Of a DNA stretch of 64,000 nt, positions 43,801 through 54,390 are shown piece after piece. The notes beneath the pieces were generated by a model. The model saw only the letters and a program-made list of their open reading frames with translations, was not told the origin of the DNA and made no database searches. Made by a program: the position numbers and the translations under genes. The stretch comes from Trichinella spiralis (Eukaryota; Nematoda; Enoplea; Trichinellida; Trichinellidae), in NCBI GenBank assembly GCA_000181795.3, contig CM012953.1, forward strand, positions 2,497,151-2,561,150. Direction: 5' to 3'. Each line of letters starts with the position of its first letter. Position 1 is the first letter of the stretch.

Positions 43801-45020
43801 AATACTATTTTCAAAGTCTCTTTCTTCATATTACAAAAATCTAACTCTATACATTTCACAAAATTGTTATAACAATTTCATCCAAACATAGCCGTAATTT
43901 GTATTTTAAACTTTTCTATTACAAGTAAAATAAGTTTATCATAAATTTCACATACTTGAAAAACTTTAAATTAAAAAAGTATTTAATTACACATTATTTT
44001 AGTAATAATAAGGAATTTTTCTTTTTTGATTAATTAACACAAAAAATCAATTATAAAATTAATAACACTAAAAATGAAACCACCTTATAATAAAAATCCT
44101 ACATCCTACAGTAAAAAGTGAATAAAATCAATACAATCTTCAAAATTTCTGCTTCTTGATAAACTCTTTCAGCCATTCTCTGCTTTTCTCGCAAGGACAT
44201 TATTTTTTCATCTCTAATTAGAATTTCTTTATCCCATTCTTTACTAAAATACAATGGTGAATTAGAAAACAAAAATTTCACACGATTTCTATGTTCAACA
44301 ATAAATACCGAGCTTTGGCAAAGGCAATTTCTTTTTCCACAAGCTGCTTCTTCACATCAGAAAGATCGTCTAAATTTTCAGCAGTCCCGTTGATAAAAAC
44401 GTCATTGACTCCCAATTCTCGAAGTTTCAACTGCGCATAGCTCAGCGAAACTTTCAAACTGAAATTTTCCCTTCGCAACTCTTCAAAACGTTGCTGAAAC
44501 TCTCGCAGTCCATAAGAGGGTATTTTTGGAACCACATTTTCGACAACCGAATCTACTTGATCAGCTAAACAGCTGACACCACACGTACTCAAATCTAAAT
44601 ACGATACGATTTATCTTACCAAATTTTCAAACATCCAAAATAGAAACATCATCTCAAAATGGAAATAAATCAACAATAAAATAATTCACCGAAAACCATA
44701 CAGCACCGTATATCAACTAAAAACTGAAATTAAGCAGAACCGAGGACAAAAATTTCAAATATATATATATTTTCGAATTAAAATTTATGGAATATTGAAA
44801 AAATTCAAATATTACCTGGTAACGAAGCATGGGTGACGTTAAAATTCGGTTTCGTTGTCGACGACAAATTGCCCAGACAGCTAAAATAGAGCAACACCAA
44901 TTTATAGCATCAAATAAAATCATATAGCTTAAAACCGAACTCCTTTTTTGAAGTAAAATCAGCAGTCAACGTTTTCCATCGGGAACTCTGCTGATCTTCA
45001 CCACCACCGAAAGAATTCAT
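40091..45020 (-). CDS. CM1-motif coiled-coil protein, centrosomin/CDK5RAP2-type
   Basis: A multi-exon gene starting with ATG at 45020 and ending with TGA at 40091-40093. Exons include about 44816-44882, about 44285-44594 and about 40545-41347. The segment YGLREFQQRFEELRRENFSL followed by KVSLSYAQLKL matches the Cnn_1N (CM1) motif that in centrosomin, CDK5RAP2 and myomegalin binds and activates gamma-tubulin ring complexes. It lies near the N-terminus, as in that family. Nearly all remaining exons encode heptad-rich, Glu/Lys/Asn-rich coiled coils (for example KLEKYIKLVKGKFKQFEKYL, KNAVMWKETLADLKLASDEK). A poly-Asn run is encoded by an AAT repeat at 40819-40860. The role is inferred as pericentriolar scaffold and microtubule nucleation. 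I do not see a CM2 motif clearly. Intermediate exon borders are approximate. Confidence 0.82.
40819..40860. repeat. (ATT)n microsatellite encoding poly-Asn
   Basis: About 14 perfect ATT/AAT units. On the minus strand, in the frame of the CM1 protein, they encode an asparagine run between DKSIIP and GILEKEN. The same bases give spurious poly-Ile and poly-Leu open frames in other frames. Confidence 0.95.
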
Positions 45021-45537
45021 AACGAAAATAAGTTCAACCTTCAAAATATAAACCAAAGTAATTTACAAATTAAATACAGTACATAAACACTGTAAATAGG
45101 TTTATCAGGAACCTATAATACTTTTATAAAATTATTTTACTACAGAATTATTAAAAAAGAAAATAAAATATTGATGCAAAAATATTTCAATATTATAGAT
45201 TTTTTTTTTAAATATTTTTTAAATAATTATTTTTTTGGTAAAACAAAAATGTCAAAATGGAATTGCTTTTAAACACTTGAAATTATTACAAAAATTAATT
45301 TTCAAGTTATAATTCATACTAATTATTTAAATTTTAAGTGTATAATTTTTTAAATGTTTTAATAAAAAATATTTCTTAAAATATTTTTTAAAGGTCAATA
45401 TTTGTACTTGAAAATACGTAACACTGTATTAGATTTTCCTACCTGACTTTAAAGATTATTTTTATATAGTTATTATTTTGTTCTATTTGTATTTGTTTTA
45501 TTGCATGCCATAGTTGTTCTTGTTTTTAAGTGCAGCA
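45021..45537. promoter_or_regulatory. Short divergent promoter region (CM1 gene / TANGO6)
   Basis: About 517 bp separate the ATGs of the minus-strand CM1 gene and the plus-strand TANGO6 gene. The region is very AT-rich with no recognisable motif. A bidirectional promoter is likely from layout alone. Confidence 0.4.
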
Positions 45538-48294
45538 ATGGCTGAGAACGATCACATTCAGAAAATTATTGATGAAGCCAGAAATTTGATGAATTTTGGC
45601 TTTTCTTTCAAGGTAAAAGTTCTCAGAAAAATAAATGTGGAGGTCTGCCGTTACAAAATTAGCAATGCTAAGCGAATTATACACATTTCACCTGATTACA
45701 TTGATGATAAGAAAGATTTTGTTATGTTCGATCTTGTTCGCGTTCTTATGGCGATGCATAATAAAGTTGTTTTATATGCAGAGAGACATTACAGATTAAT
45801 CGATGTTGTGAAATTTGAAGACTTCAATGAAGAACTGCTTAAATTTTTATTTGAATATTGTTGTTTCTGCATGGGAAACGATGTGGTGAAACTTTACCCT
45901 GGTGTGGAGAGTTACTTTTGTCACAAACGTTTTGATGGTTTGTGGGATTTATCTACACCTGAGAAACGCTTGTTCTCAATACCGACACTGATTGATTACT
46001 TTCTTGCAATTCAACATTTGTACATTGTACGAGGAATGTTGTTTTCTCGTTTTGGTGGTAAAATGATTGCCATATTGCTGTTATTGAGATTTTGTTCAGC
46101 AGATGAAAAATATTCTAAAGCTCTTATTAACATGATGACTACTGCTTATGCAACAACGAAAGCAAATAATTTATTGTTGCTTATGAAAACTTTTAGAAAT
46201 TTGAAATCTCGGTACGCTAAATATGTGTTGGTTTTTTGTGGGAAATGTATGTCTGAAATTACGATACAGCGCAATGGTATTTTCCACATTTTGACTTGCT
46301 TTAATAACAAGATCCTTTTGAATGAAAAAGATAAGTTACAATGGCAAAAACGTATGCCTGAATTAATTTGTAAATTTCCGAAAAAATTTAAAGATAAGCC
46401 GATGAAATATTATTTGATCGTGTTTCGACAATGCGTTGGCATTTTGGAAATGCGCAATGCTGATAAATGGATTAAAAATGTATGTGCCGATATTCTTCGC
46501 AGTTTATTTACTGAAAAGAGTCAACTACCAGTATCAGTATTAAATGAGTACATCAAGAACAGATATGTCGATCGAATTCGCTCAATTTCAGACAAGCAGC
46601 TTCATGATGTTATTATGGACGAGAAAGCAGTGTTGTCATTTTTGAGTTTAATGGATGAATTAATGACAGTTGTGACTTTGGATGATCATTTTGACGAGGT
46701 TCTTCAAATAATAGTACCTGTATTGCTGTCAATGAATTGTGATGTGCGTAATTCAGTTACATACTGCGCACCATTAATTTCTGATATTATGACCAATTTA
46801 TTTGATACTCAAAAGCCAGCTGCATTTGCCAAGAAATTGATGGCGTGGCTTTGCAGTCGAATTGAAGATTCGTTGCTATCATTACGTGCTAAGTTTGTAA
46901 TTGGTCGTCGTAATGGTGTGCAAGCAGTGGTTGTTTCATATGACGAAGATGTGGAATTTATCAACAGATCTGTAGATAGTTTCTACGCTATTTTGAATTC
47001 GATACAGAATAAGAATAATATTTATTCTGCTGTTTTAGAAGAATGGTTGAAAATTATAATCACACATTCTTTTGCAGCGCAAGAAGAAAAGCAGCAGCAG
47101 CAATCCCAGTTGCCTTTCAGTTTCCTTTTGATTGAATCTCTTTGCAGCATACTCGATACGCATATTTCGCATTTTTATGATCTGTTTTCAACGCACGCAG
47201 TGGATTTTTTGAACGTGTTGCGCAAAATTCTCAATTGGTTACTTAAGCGCAGTCACAAAAGCACACCGCTTACAAACCAAGTGGCCGCTTTTTTGTTAAA
47301 ATTTGTCGGCATTTTTCATCTTGAATATTTTTTGTCACAAAAAGATATTTTGGAAACGTTTCAATCTGTTATTCGGGTGGTGAAAATTTACTCTGAAAAA
47401 TATCCAAATTCCAGTATTCGTGCAACTGCTGCAAAATTAGTTGTCAATGTGAATTGTAAAAAGGGACGTTTTGATGATATATTGCAAAAATGCCAAGAAG
47501 CTTATTCGAAATTGTCAGAAGAGGAACAATCGCGCAAAGTTGAAACATTTCAAACTGTGATGGAAGATTTAAATTCGACTGCTGTAGAAATCAAAGGACA
47601 TGCGTTGATCATGCTGAGGCGATTGATTGAAAATGGAGATACGCATGCGATGATGGCTTTGGAAAAGAAATCTTTTTTCGAAACACTTTGCACAGAACTT
47701 CGGGATAAAGATTCTTATGTTTATTTGTTGACTATCAAAGTTTTAGCCGAAGCGTGCAGAAAACGGAAAGCAAGTGTGTTTCCATTCCTTTTGCAGATGT
47801 TTGACGATATGCAAAGCAAAGGTGACGTGGAAAATTGTTTGAAAATTGGAGAAGCAGTAGCTTCGGTGATACGCCGCTTGGGCGATGTGACTCCTCATTA
47901 CGTTGAACAAGTTTTGAACAGATTTTTGAAAATTTATTACACCGGTGAATGCAACGTGAAAGTGTCCTGCTTGTGCATTATAGCTGAGATCGTCAAATCT
48001 GCATCTTACAAAATAATGATGTTCAAAGTTGAATTGTTGTCGTTGATCGAATATAATCTCAAGATACAGAAATGGTCGGTTTTGCTTCCGGCTTCTGTTC
48101 ACTTGCTGCATAATTTGTTTCTCGGTGCCGAAGGGAAGTTGCTTGAAATTTATGGTGACCGACTGCATTCTATTTACAGAGAGTTGAAACGAATGTACGA
48201 AAAGGAAATCGACAATGTTGAAATTGAAAAAGCCACGAGATTGCATATTCAGTTGTGTATAGAACAGCTTAACCGAGAGTTGAAAAAGTGCTGA
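45538..48294 (+). CDS. TANGO6: TANGO6/Rtp1-like HEAT-repeat protein
   Basis: A single-exon open frame of 918 residues from ATG at 45538. The C-terminal third carries the family signature: AVEIKGHALIMLRRLIENGD, DKDSYVYLLTIKVLAEACR, LKIGEAVASVIRRLGDVTPH and a final helix ATRLHIQLCIEQLNREL, matching the RTP1 C-terminal domains of TANGO6/TMCO7 (EIKGHALIELxxL, EDSYVYLxAIxGL). Yeast Rtp1 helps assembly and nuclear import of RNA polymerase II; Drosophila Tango6 was found in a Golgi-organisation screen. The N-terminal two thirds are alpha-helical and divergent. A short poly-Gln (KQQQQSQ) lies near residue 520. The TTG codons upstream in frame are not better starts. AG acceptor-like sites end 4 and 8 bases before the ATG. 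Absence of introns contrasts with the neighbours. Confidence 0.88.
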   Translation: MAENDHIQKIIDEARNLMNFGFSFKVKVLRKINVEVCRYKISNAKRIIHISPDYIDDKKDFVMFDLVRVLMAMHNKVVLYAERHYRLIDVVKFEDFNEELLKFLFEYCCFCMGNDVVKLYPGVESYFCHKRFDGLWDLSTPEKRLFSIPTLIDYFLAIQHLYIVRGMLFSRFGGKMIAILLLLRFCSADEKYSKALINMMTTAYATTKANNLLLLMKTFRNLKSRYAKYVLVFCGKCMSEITIQRNGIFHILTCFNNKILLNEKDKLQWQKRMPELICKFPKKFKDKPMKYYLIVFRQCVGILEMRNADKWIKNVCADILRSLFTEKSQLPVSVLNEYIKNRYVDRIRSISDKQLHDVIMDEKAVLSFLSLMDELMTVVTLDDHFDEVLQIIVPVLLSMNCDVRNSVTYCAPLISDIMTNLFDTQKPAAFAKKLMAWLCSRIEDSLLSLRAKFVIGRRNGVQAVVVSYDEDVEFINRSVDSFYAILNSIQNKNNIYSAVLEEWLKIIITHSFAAQEEKQQQQSQLPFSFLLIESLCSILDTHISHFYDLFSTHAVDFLNVLRKILNWLLKRSHKSTPLTNQVAAFLLKFVGIFHLEYFLSQKDILETFQSVIRVVKIYSEKYPNSSIRATAAKLVVNVNCKKGRFDDILQKCQEAYSKLSEEEQSRKVETFQTVMEDLNSTAVEIKGHALIMLRRLIENGDTHAMMALEKKSFFETLCTELRDKDSYVYLLTIKVLAEACRKRKASVFPFLLQMFDDMQSKGDVENCLKIGEAVASVIRRLGDVTPHYVEQVLNRFLKIYYTGECNVKVSCLCIIAEIVKSASYKIMMFKVELLSLIEYNLKIQKWSVLLPASVHLLHNLFLGAEGKLLEIYGDRLHSIYRELKRMYEKEIDNVEIEKATRLHIQLCIEQLNRELKKC

Positions 48295-49359
48295 GTATAA
48301 TTTTTGTCAAGTTTTAAAAGTGGAATAAAAATGGAATCCGTGTTATTCCTTTACTTGAAGTGAAATACTATTTAAACTTTTTTTTGATTAAAATAATATT
48401 TTTGCAATGTCTTTGTATTCGTTGACTGGTTTATTTTCATGGGTTTCTTGTTTTTGATTTATAGAACTTACAAGTATTACAGATTTAGTCAGGAAAAGAA
48501 GTCAAGAAACATTTAATGCAAATTTATTAGTAGAAATCTTTTCCAGACATTCAAGGTATAATCAAACATTATTGCAAAACCGGACTGTGTAGTTTGTGCT
48601 CTGTTAATTGAACCCAACCGATTTTGTATATCTAAGCTGAAATATCCGCTTGCAATCAGTCTCATATGCAACTCAACAAATCAATTTAGAGGCTTCATTC
48701 AAAAGGTAACATGATAGCTGCAAGAAGAATAATTATCGATGAACAAGCAAGGATCAAGCACACGCTTCCACACCACCAGAATATTCAGTTTTGAAGACTC
48801 TTTTAACTGATTGTGCATTTCCTTGTATAGTCAGTGCTCGAGGTCAAATGAACAAAATGAGAAAGCTTTTTCACCGTTACATTTTACCATACACGCTGAC
48901 AGTCATAATTGTGCGAAAACTTATAACATGAAATGTATACAACACACAAATTACTAAGCATAATGTATAATTTTTGTCTTCTAGATCAATACTAATATTA
49001 TTTGTTATTGTTCATGATATGCAATTAATCATCAGACATGCTTTCTCATCATTTGACTGCTATGTATTTGTTTTAACTAATGAATTTTATCGACTCTTTC
49101 TTCAAAAGGAAAGCACGCGACTGAAAAAACTTGCCTCGTTCCAAGGTAGAACAAATTTTTCCCACCGCATTCATCGTCCAGGAAAAAATGCTTTAAATTA
49201 CTATTATCTACTGCAGACAAATTTCATTGTACATTTCATTCAAATATCTACAACTGTATTATATAATATTATTACATTATATATTATTATACTGCTAGTA
49301 GTTTATATTTCGTAAAATAAAACATCCATAACAATAATAATTCAAAGTGAATTTTATTC
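48295..49359. other. Spacer between convergent TANGO6 and NSA2
   Basis: About 1.06 kb. It contains an AATAAA at 48324-48329 suitable for TANGO6. An 80-codon-scale open frame near 49000-49310 has no resemblance and is low-complexity at its end. Nothing else recognised. Confidence 0.6.
48324..48329 (+). terminator. Polyadenylation signal for TANGO6
   Basis: AATAAA 30 bases after the TGA stop. Confidence 0.6.
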
Positions 49360-51456
49360 TTAAACAAGCAGAACAGCATTGATGCAACCATCATTTTCAG
49401 GGTTATTGGTTACTTGAGCATATTTTCCCCAGACAACTTTACCACTTGTAGTGACAAGACCAAGTTCGCTGACGTTCACTTCTATTATGGTCCCTTTTGT
49501 AATGACGCCTAGCTGAGTATACATCGTAGAAGATGGATTTTTTTTCACGCCGATTATTGGCAAATGAAACGTCGCTTGCAACTCAGGATGAGTGACATGA
49601 GCTTTATTGAACCGAAGTGACTAAATAAAAAAAGAAACAGTTTTTGCAACATCACATAAATGCAATTAAAAAGATAAAATATAATGCGAACCATTGGACG
49701 AATAAAGCGTTCAAATTTTGGTGGTTTACGAGTAAAGCCTTCTCCAACGTAGCAAACCTTTGTCACCATGCGTTTCCATGCTTTCCCTTAATAGAATTGT
49801 TTAACTGACAAAATATAATCAAATAAAGACCATATATCAAATCACTTCTAGATTTTCCTGTACGAATCACTTTAAAAGTTTCTGCTTCACTCATAGCTTT
49901 CACTTTTGGCAGAGGTACAGCCCATTTTCCCTTAAATAACCACTTTAAAATGAAAGAAAATATAAGTGCCAACAAGCTTACAGCTTTCTCCTTTCTTTTT
50001 TGCTTTATCATGTTACTCAGAACTTTTCCGCTAGTTTGTTGTTGACGATCAAGCAAATACACAGGAATAGCACCATCCGCTGACTTCTCTGGTTTTCTTG
50101 TGCCCTGTTGCTGTTTTTCTTCATGTGCCTTTATTCTGCAACATTAAACTTTTAACAAAATATACATAAATATTTAATTTAAATACATTATAAAACAAAT
50201 TAGACACATAAAAAGAAAGAAGCTTACTAATTACTTAACCAAAATATTATCAACAATTATCGTTCATATAAAAGTATCACATTACGACTTTTACATTACA
50301 AATTAAACACAAAATCATACAACCATATAAGTAATAATTAAACTTTGGAAACACCTAACAAGCCTAAAAAATTAGTAAAATAAGAAAACAAACTAAAAAA
50401 GTTTCAAAACTTTGATAAATAAGATGAACGGATAACCGAAATTAAATTATAAATGTTACTTACTACAATATTTAAGATTCTTATGACAATTGAGGAAAAA
50501 ATTCAATAAAAATCAACTCACAATTTTCGCATTTGAACTTTCTCCGTATAGCGTTTTCTGTTGTATAATTTCGCCTTTATTCCGCGCAACGTTTTTGCTT
50601 TTTTAGCCAATACATGGCGATCTCGGCTAATCTTTTTCCGTCTTAAAATGCACAAATTTAAATTAAAGAATCTGCATTAATGCATATATTCATTAAAATA
50701 ATTCTAAATCAGAAAACAATTTCCTAAAACTTTATTATAAAAGTAAAAAATATCATAATATTGACGAGAAACAAATTTATTACTCTCTTTCTTCATGATC
50801 GAAGCGACGACCATAGCGTCTCCGATGAAGCTCTATATGCTCGTTCTGGGGCTACAAAATACAGATTGAATAACAAAAATCATTACATTTCAAATTTAAT
50901 TAGAACAGCAAAAATACATTAGTATAAACTTGCAAAAATTGCATAAATAATTAAATTAGTGAAATAACAAACAATATTTTGCGTTATGCATAATAAAATG
51001 TTATAAGAAAAGAAATGACATTTATTATCCAAAATAAGATGCTAAAAATTAAGACTACTAATATCACTATAAAGACAGTTATAAACAGTAATAAAATACT
51101 ACACAAATGTTTTTCATTACAAAAAAATAAATGTCGAAGACAAATTTCAAAGGGAAATTATGCGTCACGTTACTCTACTAAACGTGAAATTCATAAAGTT
51201 ATAAGCATTAAATAATTTTACTTTTAAAATTGGCTGACATACTAATTTTAAAAAATTAAATGCTAAACTTTTTAAAAACGGTTTTTTTCATTTAAATTAA
51301 TGAGCAATTTATTTCCAATTTGTGTATTCTATACTGTGTAATACTGCATTCAAAACATCTGATAATAAAATGTAACTAACCATTCAAATTTAAAATACTT
51401 TAAAATACAAAAATAATTTATTATTCATAAAAATAAAATAGAATGCAACATACCAT
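49360..51456 (-). CDS. NSA2: Ribosome biogenesis protein NSA2
   Basis: Six exons close in phase: 50784-50851, 50522-50641, 49982-50135, 49846-49930, 49692-49786, 49360-49620. They encode everything from residue 2 ([14 protein letters not shown]) to the end ([15 protein letters not shown]). With the initiator the protein is 261 residues; human NSA2 is 260. NSA2 (TINP1) is a nucleolar factor for 60S maturation and 27S pre-rRNA processing. Near-invariant blocks include [47 protein letters not shown] and [19 protein letters not shown]. The start Met is not in the first recognised exon; its frame begins with an acceptor directly before CCC CAG. A candidate is ATG at 51454-51456 followed immediately by a GTATGT donor, giving an exon whose only codon is the start; another ATG/GTTAGT lies near 51382. 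Confidence 0.95.
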
Positions 51457-52178
51457 TTATAAAATTTCTACATCATTTAATATTTGTACAGTATTCTTAC
51501 CGTAATTTGAAAAAATGTACAAACTGTTACAGTAAGAGAATATACAATTAATAATGCAGAATACGGTTTGTCTAATCATATTTTAATTATTGTAAAAAAT
51601 ATTTTGTTATTTTAATTTATATGCCTCACGCATTACAATAATTTATTGCTTAAAATTGCGATGATACTTGATAAGCGTGATGAAAAAGAATGATTATAGT
51701 TACCTTTTCCTTATGAATTAACTGCTAAGCTGACATATCCCTAGCTTTGAACAACAGTTCTCATTGTATAGTTGTATAATAACAATTATATAATTTATTA
51801 ATGTGTATCATGATTAAAAAATAATAAAATTTGCAGGAATGAAGCAGAATAAAGTTTTTTGGTTTTGCCATTGCTGATGATGAAAATACGTAATACTCAA
51901 AGATTATTGAAAAAAATTATATGCACAGATTAGGATCAATGCTATGAAGCCATTATGTATCTGACGATACACATCATCAGTACAAGGATAACAGAAATAA
52001 ACGTTTTCTTAACATTCACACTCCATTGTGCCAGTTGTAGTGGTTGTGAAAGTTTCATGTTATTCAGAAAGTACGTATTTTGCACTTCTGCTATAAAGTA
52101 AACAGAATTAGACGCCGCTCGTTATTGCTAAGGTAACACATTTGACGCTTGAGTTTTGTGTTTACGGTAGTATTCTTC
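51457..52178. promoter_or_regulatory. Divergent spacer NSA2 / RPB5
   Basis: About 700 bp between the candidate NSA2 start and RPB5. It should contain both promoters. A short inverted pair (CTGATGATG near 51870 and CATCATCAG near 51972) lies here; significance unknown. Confidence 0.4.
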
Positions 52179-52814
52179 ATGGCTGAAGATGACAGAGAAA
52201 TATTTCGCCTTTGGAAGATACGGCAGAATGCATTTCAAATGTGTCGTGATCGCGGTTTTCTGGTCACATCCTACGAATTAGACCAAAATTTTGAAGATTT
52301 TGTACGACAGTATGGGGATCGACCAAGCGAAGGAAAACCCGCCAGATCGGATTTGAGTTTCCTTGTTTCGCACGAAGAGGACGCTGCTGAAAATCTATTT
52401 GTTTATTTTGCTGATGAGAGAAAAGTTGGCATAAAGACCATAAAAAACGTCTGTTTACGTCTCCAGAGCGAAAATATGAGTAGAGCTATTATGATTGTTC
52501 AAGAACCGATGACGGCCATAGCCCGACATTCAGTAGCGGATCTCTCCCCTAAATATAAGTTAGAACAATTTTTGGAGGCCGAACTGATGGTAAATATAAT
52601 ACGGCACGAGCTTGTACCACGGCATGTCATCATGTCCAGTAAAGAAAAGGACGAACTGTTGGATAGGTATAAAATCAAAGAACATCAGCTGCCGAGGATC
52701 CAAAGCACCGACCCAGTTGCTCGTTATTATGGGGTTGTTCGCGGACAGGTATTTAAAATAATTAGGCCATCAGAGACTGCTGGCTATTACGTGTCCTATC
52801 GTGTTGTTGTCTGA
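52179..52814 (+). CDS. POLR2E: RNA polymerases I/II/III shared subunit RPABC1 (RPB5)
   Basis: An uninterrupted frame of 211 residues; human POLR2E has 210. The N-terminal jaw domain begins REIFRLWKIRQNAFQMCRDR and includes GFLVTSYELD. The C-terminal assembly domain holds ELVPRHVIMSSKEKDELLDR, QLPRIQSTDPVARYYG and the ending ETAGYYVSYRVVV. It is the eukaryotic subunit common to all three nuclear RNA polymerases and contacts downstream DNA. The start is the ATG of MAEDDREI; codons further upstream in frame are not ATG, and an AG acceptor-like site ends 8 bases before it. It lacks introns and is GC-richer than its surroundings. A retrotransposon LTR end with primer-binding-like sequence starts less than 60 bp after the stop. 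The frame is intact, so the gene is probably functional. Confidence 0.97.
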   Translation: MAEDDREIFRLWKIRQNAFQMCRDRGFLVTSYELDQNFEDFVRQYGDRPSEGKPARSDLSFLVSHEEDAAENLFVYFADERKVGIKTIKNVCLRLQSENMSRAIMIVQEPMTAIARHSVADLSPKYKLEQFLEAELMVNIIRHELVPRHVIMSSKEKDELLDRYKIKEHQLPRIQSTDPVARYYGVVRGQVFKIIRPSETAGYYVSYRVVV

Positions 52815-52819
52815 ATAAA
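52814..52819 (+). terminator. Polyadenylation signal overlapping the RPB5 stop
   Basis: TGAATAAA: AATAAA shares its first base with the TGA stop codon, as in SSU72. Confidence 0.55.
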
Positions 52820-52872
52820 TGCTAATCTATTGGGGTTTCCCCGCGTGAGTTCGATCTCATCCTCGTCGCCAA

Positions 52873-53083
52873 TGTAACGTTTACGCTTTTTATCAACAAA
52901 CCAATCTTTTTTTATTTAACGAAACAACGCTTTTATTCAGTTAGGAATAACTATATAAAGTGATAACACACACGGCAATATTAAACTCGCTAGCACATCG
53001 ACGCCAACGCCACTTTATGCAAAATTAGATCTCCTACTCTAGATTATTGATGTTTAGGTTGTTGAGGTCGTAATACCATTACA
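52873..53083 (-). mobile_element. LTR with adjacent primer-binding-like site
   Basis: A 211-bp block, on the minus strand starting TGTAATGGTATTACG and ending AAACGTTACA, with inverted ends TGTAA/TTACA. It contains an AATAAA-type signal (CTGAATAAAAGCG) in minus orientation. Directly after its end comes TTGGCGACGAGGATGAG (52856-52872 on plus), which looks like a tRNA primer-binding site of a Ty3/gypsy-like element. The expected gag-pol is absent; RPB5 lies there instead. The flanks do not form a target duplication, so it is not a simple solo LTR. Confidence 0.6.
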
Positions 53084-53254
53084 ATACAACCTACTTCATT
53101 AGATTACTCTATGTAGTAATGCAAAATAACTGTTGTTTTACCTTGAGATGCAAGCTAATTATCTTTTAATTGTGTTTTCATCAGTATTATAATATTTTTC
53201 ATTTAATTCTTTTTATTTTTTTTCTTATTCAAATAATTTTTAATTAATTGCGTT

Positions 53255-53640
53255 AATTCTGTAGCGTGCCGAGCTTTTCTTCCAACTGTTTCCTCCGTTT
53301 CTACCAGCTACATTGTCGTGGAGCATTACGAGACACATACACAACGGAACTCGGCATAACTATTTATTCAATAGTAGAATAAAAATGAACAACACACCAG
53401 CGGGAGAGCGCTATAAACACACACACTGATAGTCTTATTGCTAAGGATGTAAGTCAAAACGGTCGTTAACTGATGGACATGGCCACATGACGGGACATAT
53501 TAAGTGCTGGATGTTGACAGCAGGCGCGCCAGCTGTTGCATCTCGTGACTAATTGATGGGCGTCTGTTTATCTTATGATGCAGCGGTGTGTTGATGGCCG
53601 TTATCAGAGACCATCGTTCGTGCCAGGCAAACTTTTAAAA
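53255..53640 (-). mobile_element. Second LTR-like GC-rich block
   Basis: A roughly 390-bp block, clearly GC-richer than the surrounding AT-rich DNA. In minus orientation it contains a TTTATAGCGCTCTCCC promoter-like stretch, then TGAATAAATAG, then a GT/TG-rich R-like region, and then TGGTAGAAACGGAGG, possibly a primer-binding site. The exact borders and the family are not determined; the sequence differs from the LTR at 52873-53083. Confidence 0.4.
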
Positions 53641-54390
53641 ACAATTATCGAACGAGATAGTACGATGAGCTTGCTGGGCATTATAATTCGAATCATTAAC
53701 TGATTTATGTATTTTTAAGCATTTTATAAATTTTTAGTAATTTTTATTTCTTATTTCATCAGTTACAAAAGTATTTATTTATTTTTTTAAATGATAAATA
53801 CAGAGTTATGGATGACATCTATAAATTGAACTTGACGATCATTAATATGCATGAATTTTACAAATATGGCGTAATATTGAGAGGAGAGGGCTTAACAAAT
53901 TATAAACTTGTTTTTGGATGTTGTTTTGTAATTGTGATGCTGTCGAGTAAAAGATTCTACTGCACCAGTTTTGTAGGATGACTTCCTTATCGTACAACTT
54001 TGCGGGTATCGCAGTATGGTTAAATAGTGAACTAATGGACGAAATCTGGTTATCTGGATAGACGCTTGATTAGCATAATCCGCAAAAATAAGCATAATCC
54101 ACTGCTAGCCTGTAGATTAGATTTTCTGAGAATCAATAGTTTATTTAAATTTGATTCTCTACTATTTTGTATTTTTTAGCAGGTTTACTAGTTATTTAAA
54201 AAAACTTTTTAAAATTAATATATACAAGATATTTTGCGCTTCTGCTTTGAAGAATACGTTAAAAAACAGAAACGTAATATAAACTGAATAATGAACTTGA
54301 TTATCTTTTAATTGAGATAAGGTAAAATTATAAACAAAGAGGAAGTAATCCTTAATAAGTGCAGTGGTGCTGTAGTTGGACAAAATTGAA

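Larger units (their letters stand above)
52815..54390. other. Intergenic region with LTR fragments
   Basis: Spacer between RPB5 and the dehydrogenase gene. Besides the two LTR-like blocks it is AT-rich and empty of supported genes from 53650 to 54390. Confidence 0.6.

Noticed and set aside
47743-48246. A 167-codon minus-strand open frame
   Set aside because: Antisense shadow of the TANGO6 coding region.
51868-51980. Possible C/D-box snoRNA (TGATGATGA ... CTGA) upstream of RPB5
   Set aside because: The flanks do not form the expected terminal stem, and the inverted CATCATCAG would pair with the C box itself.
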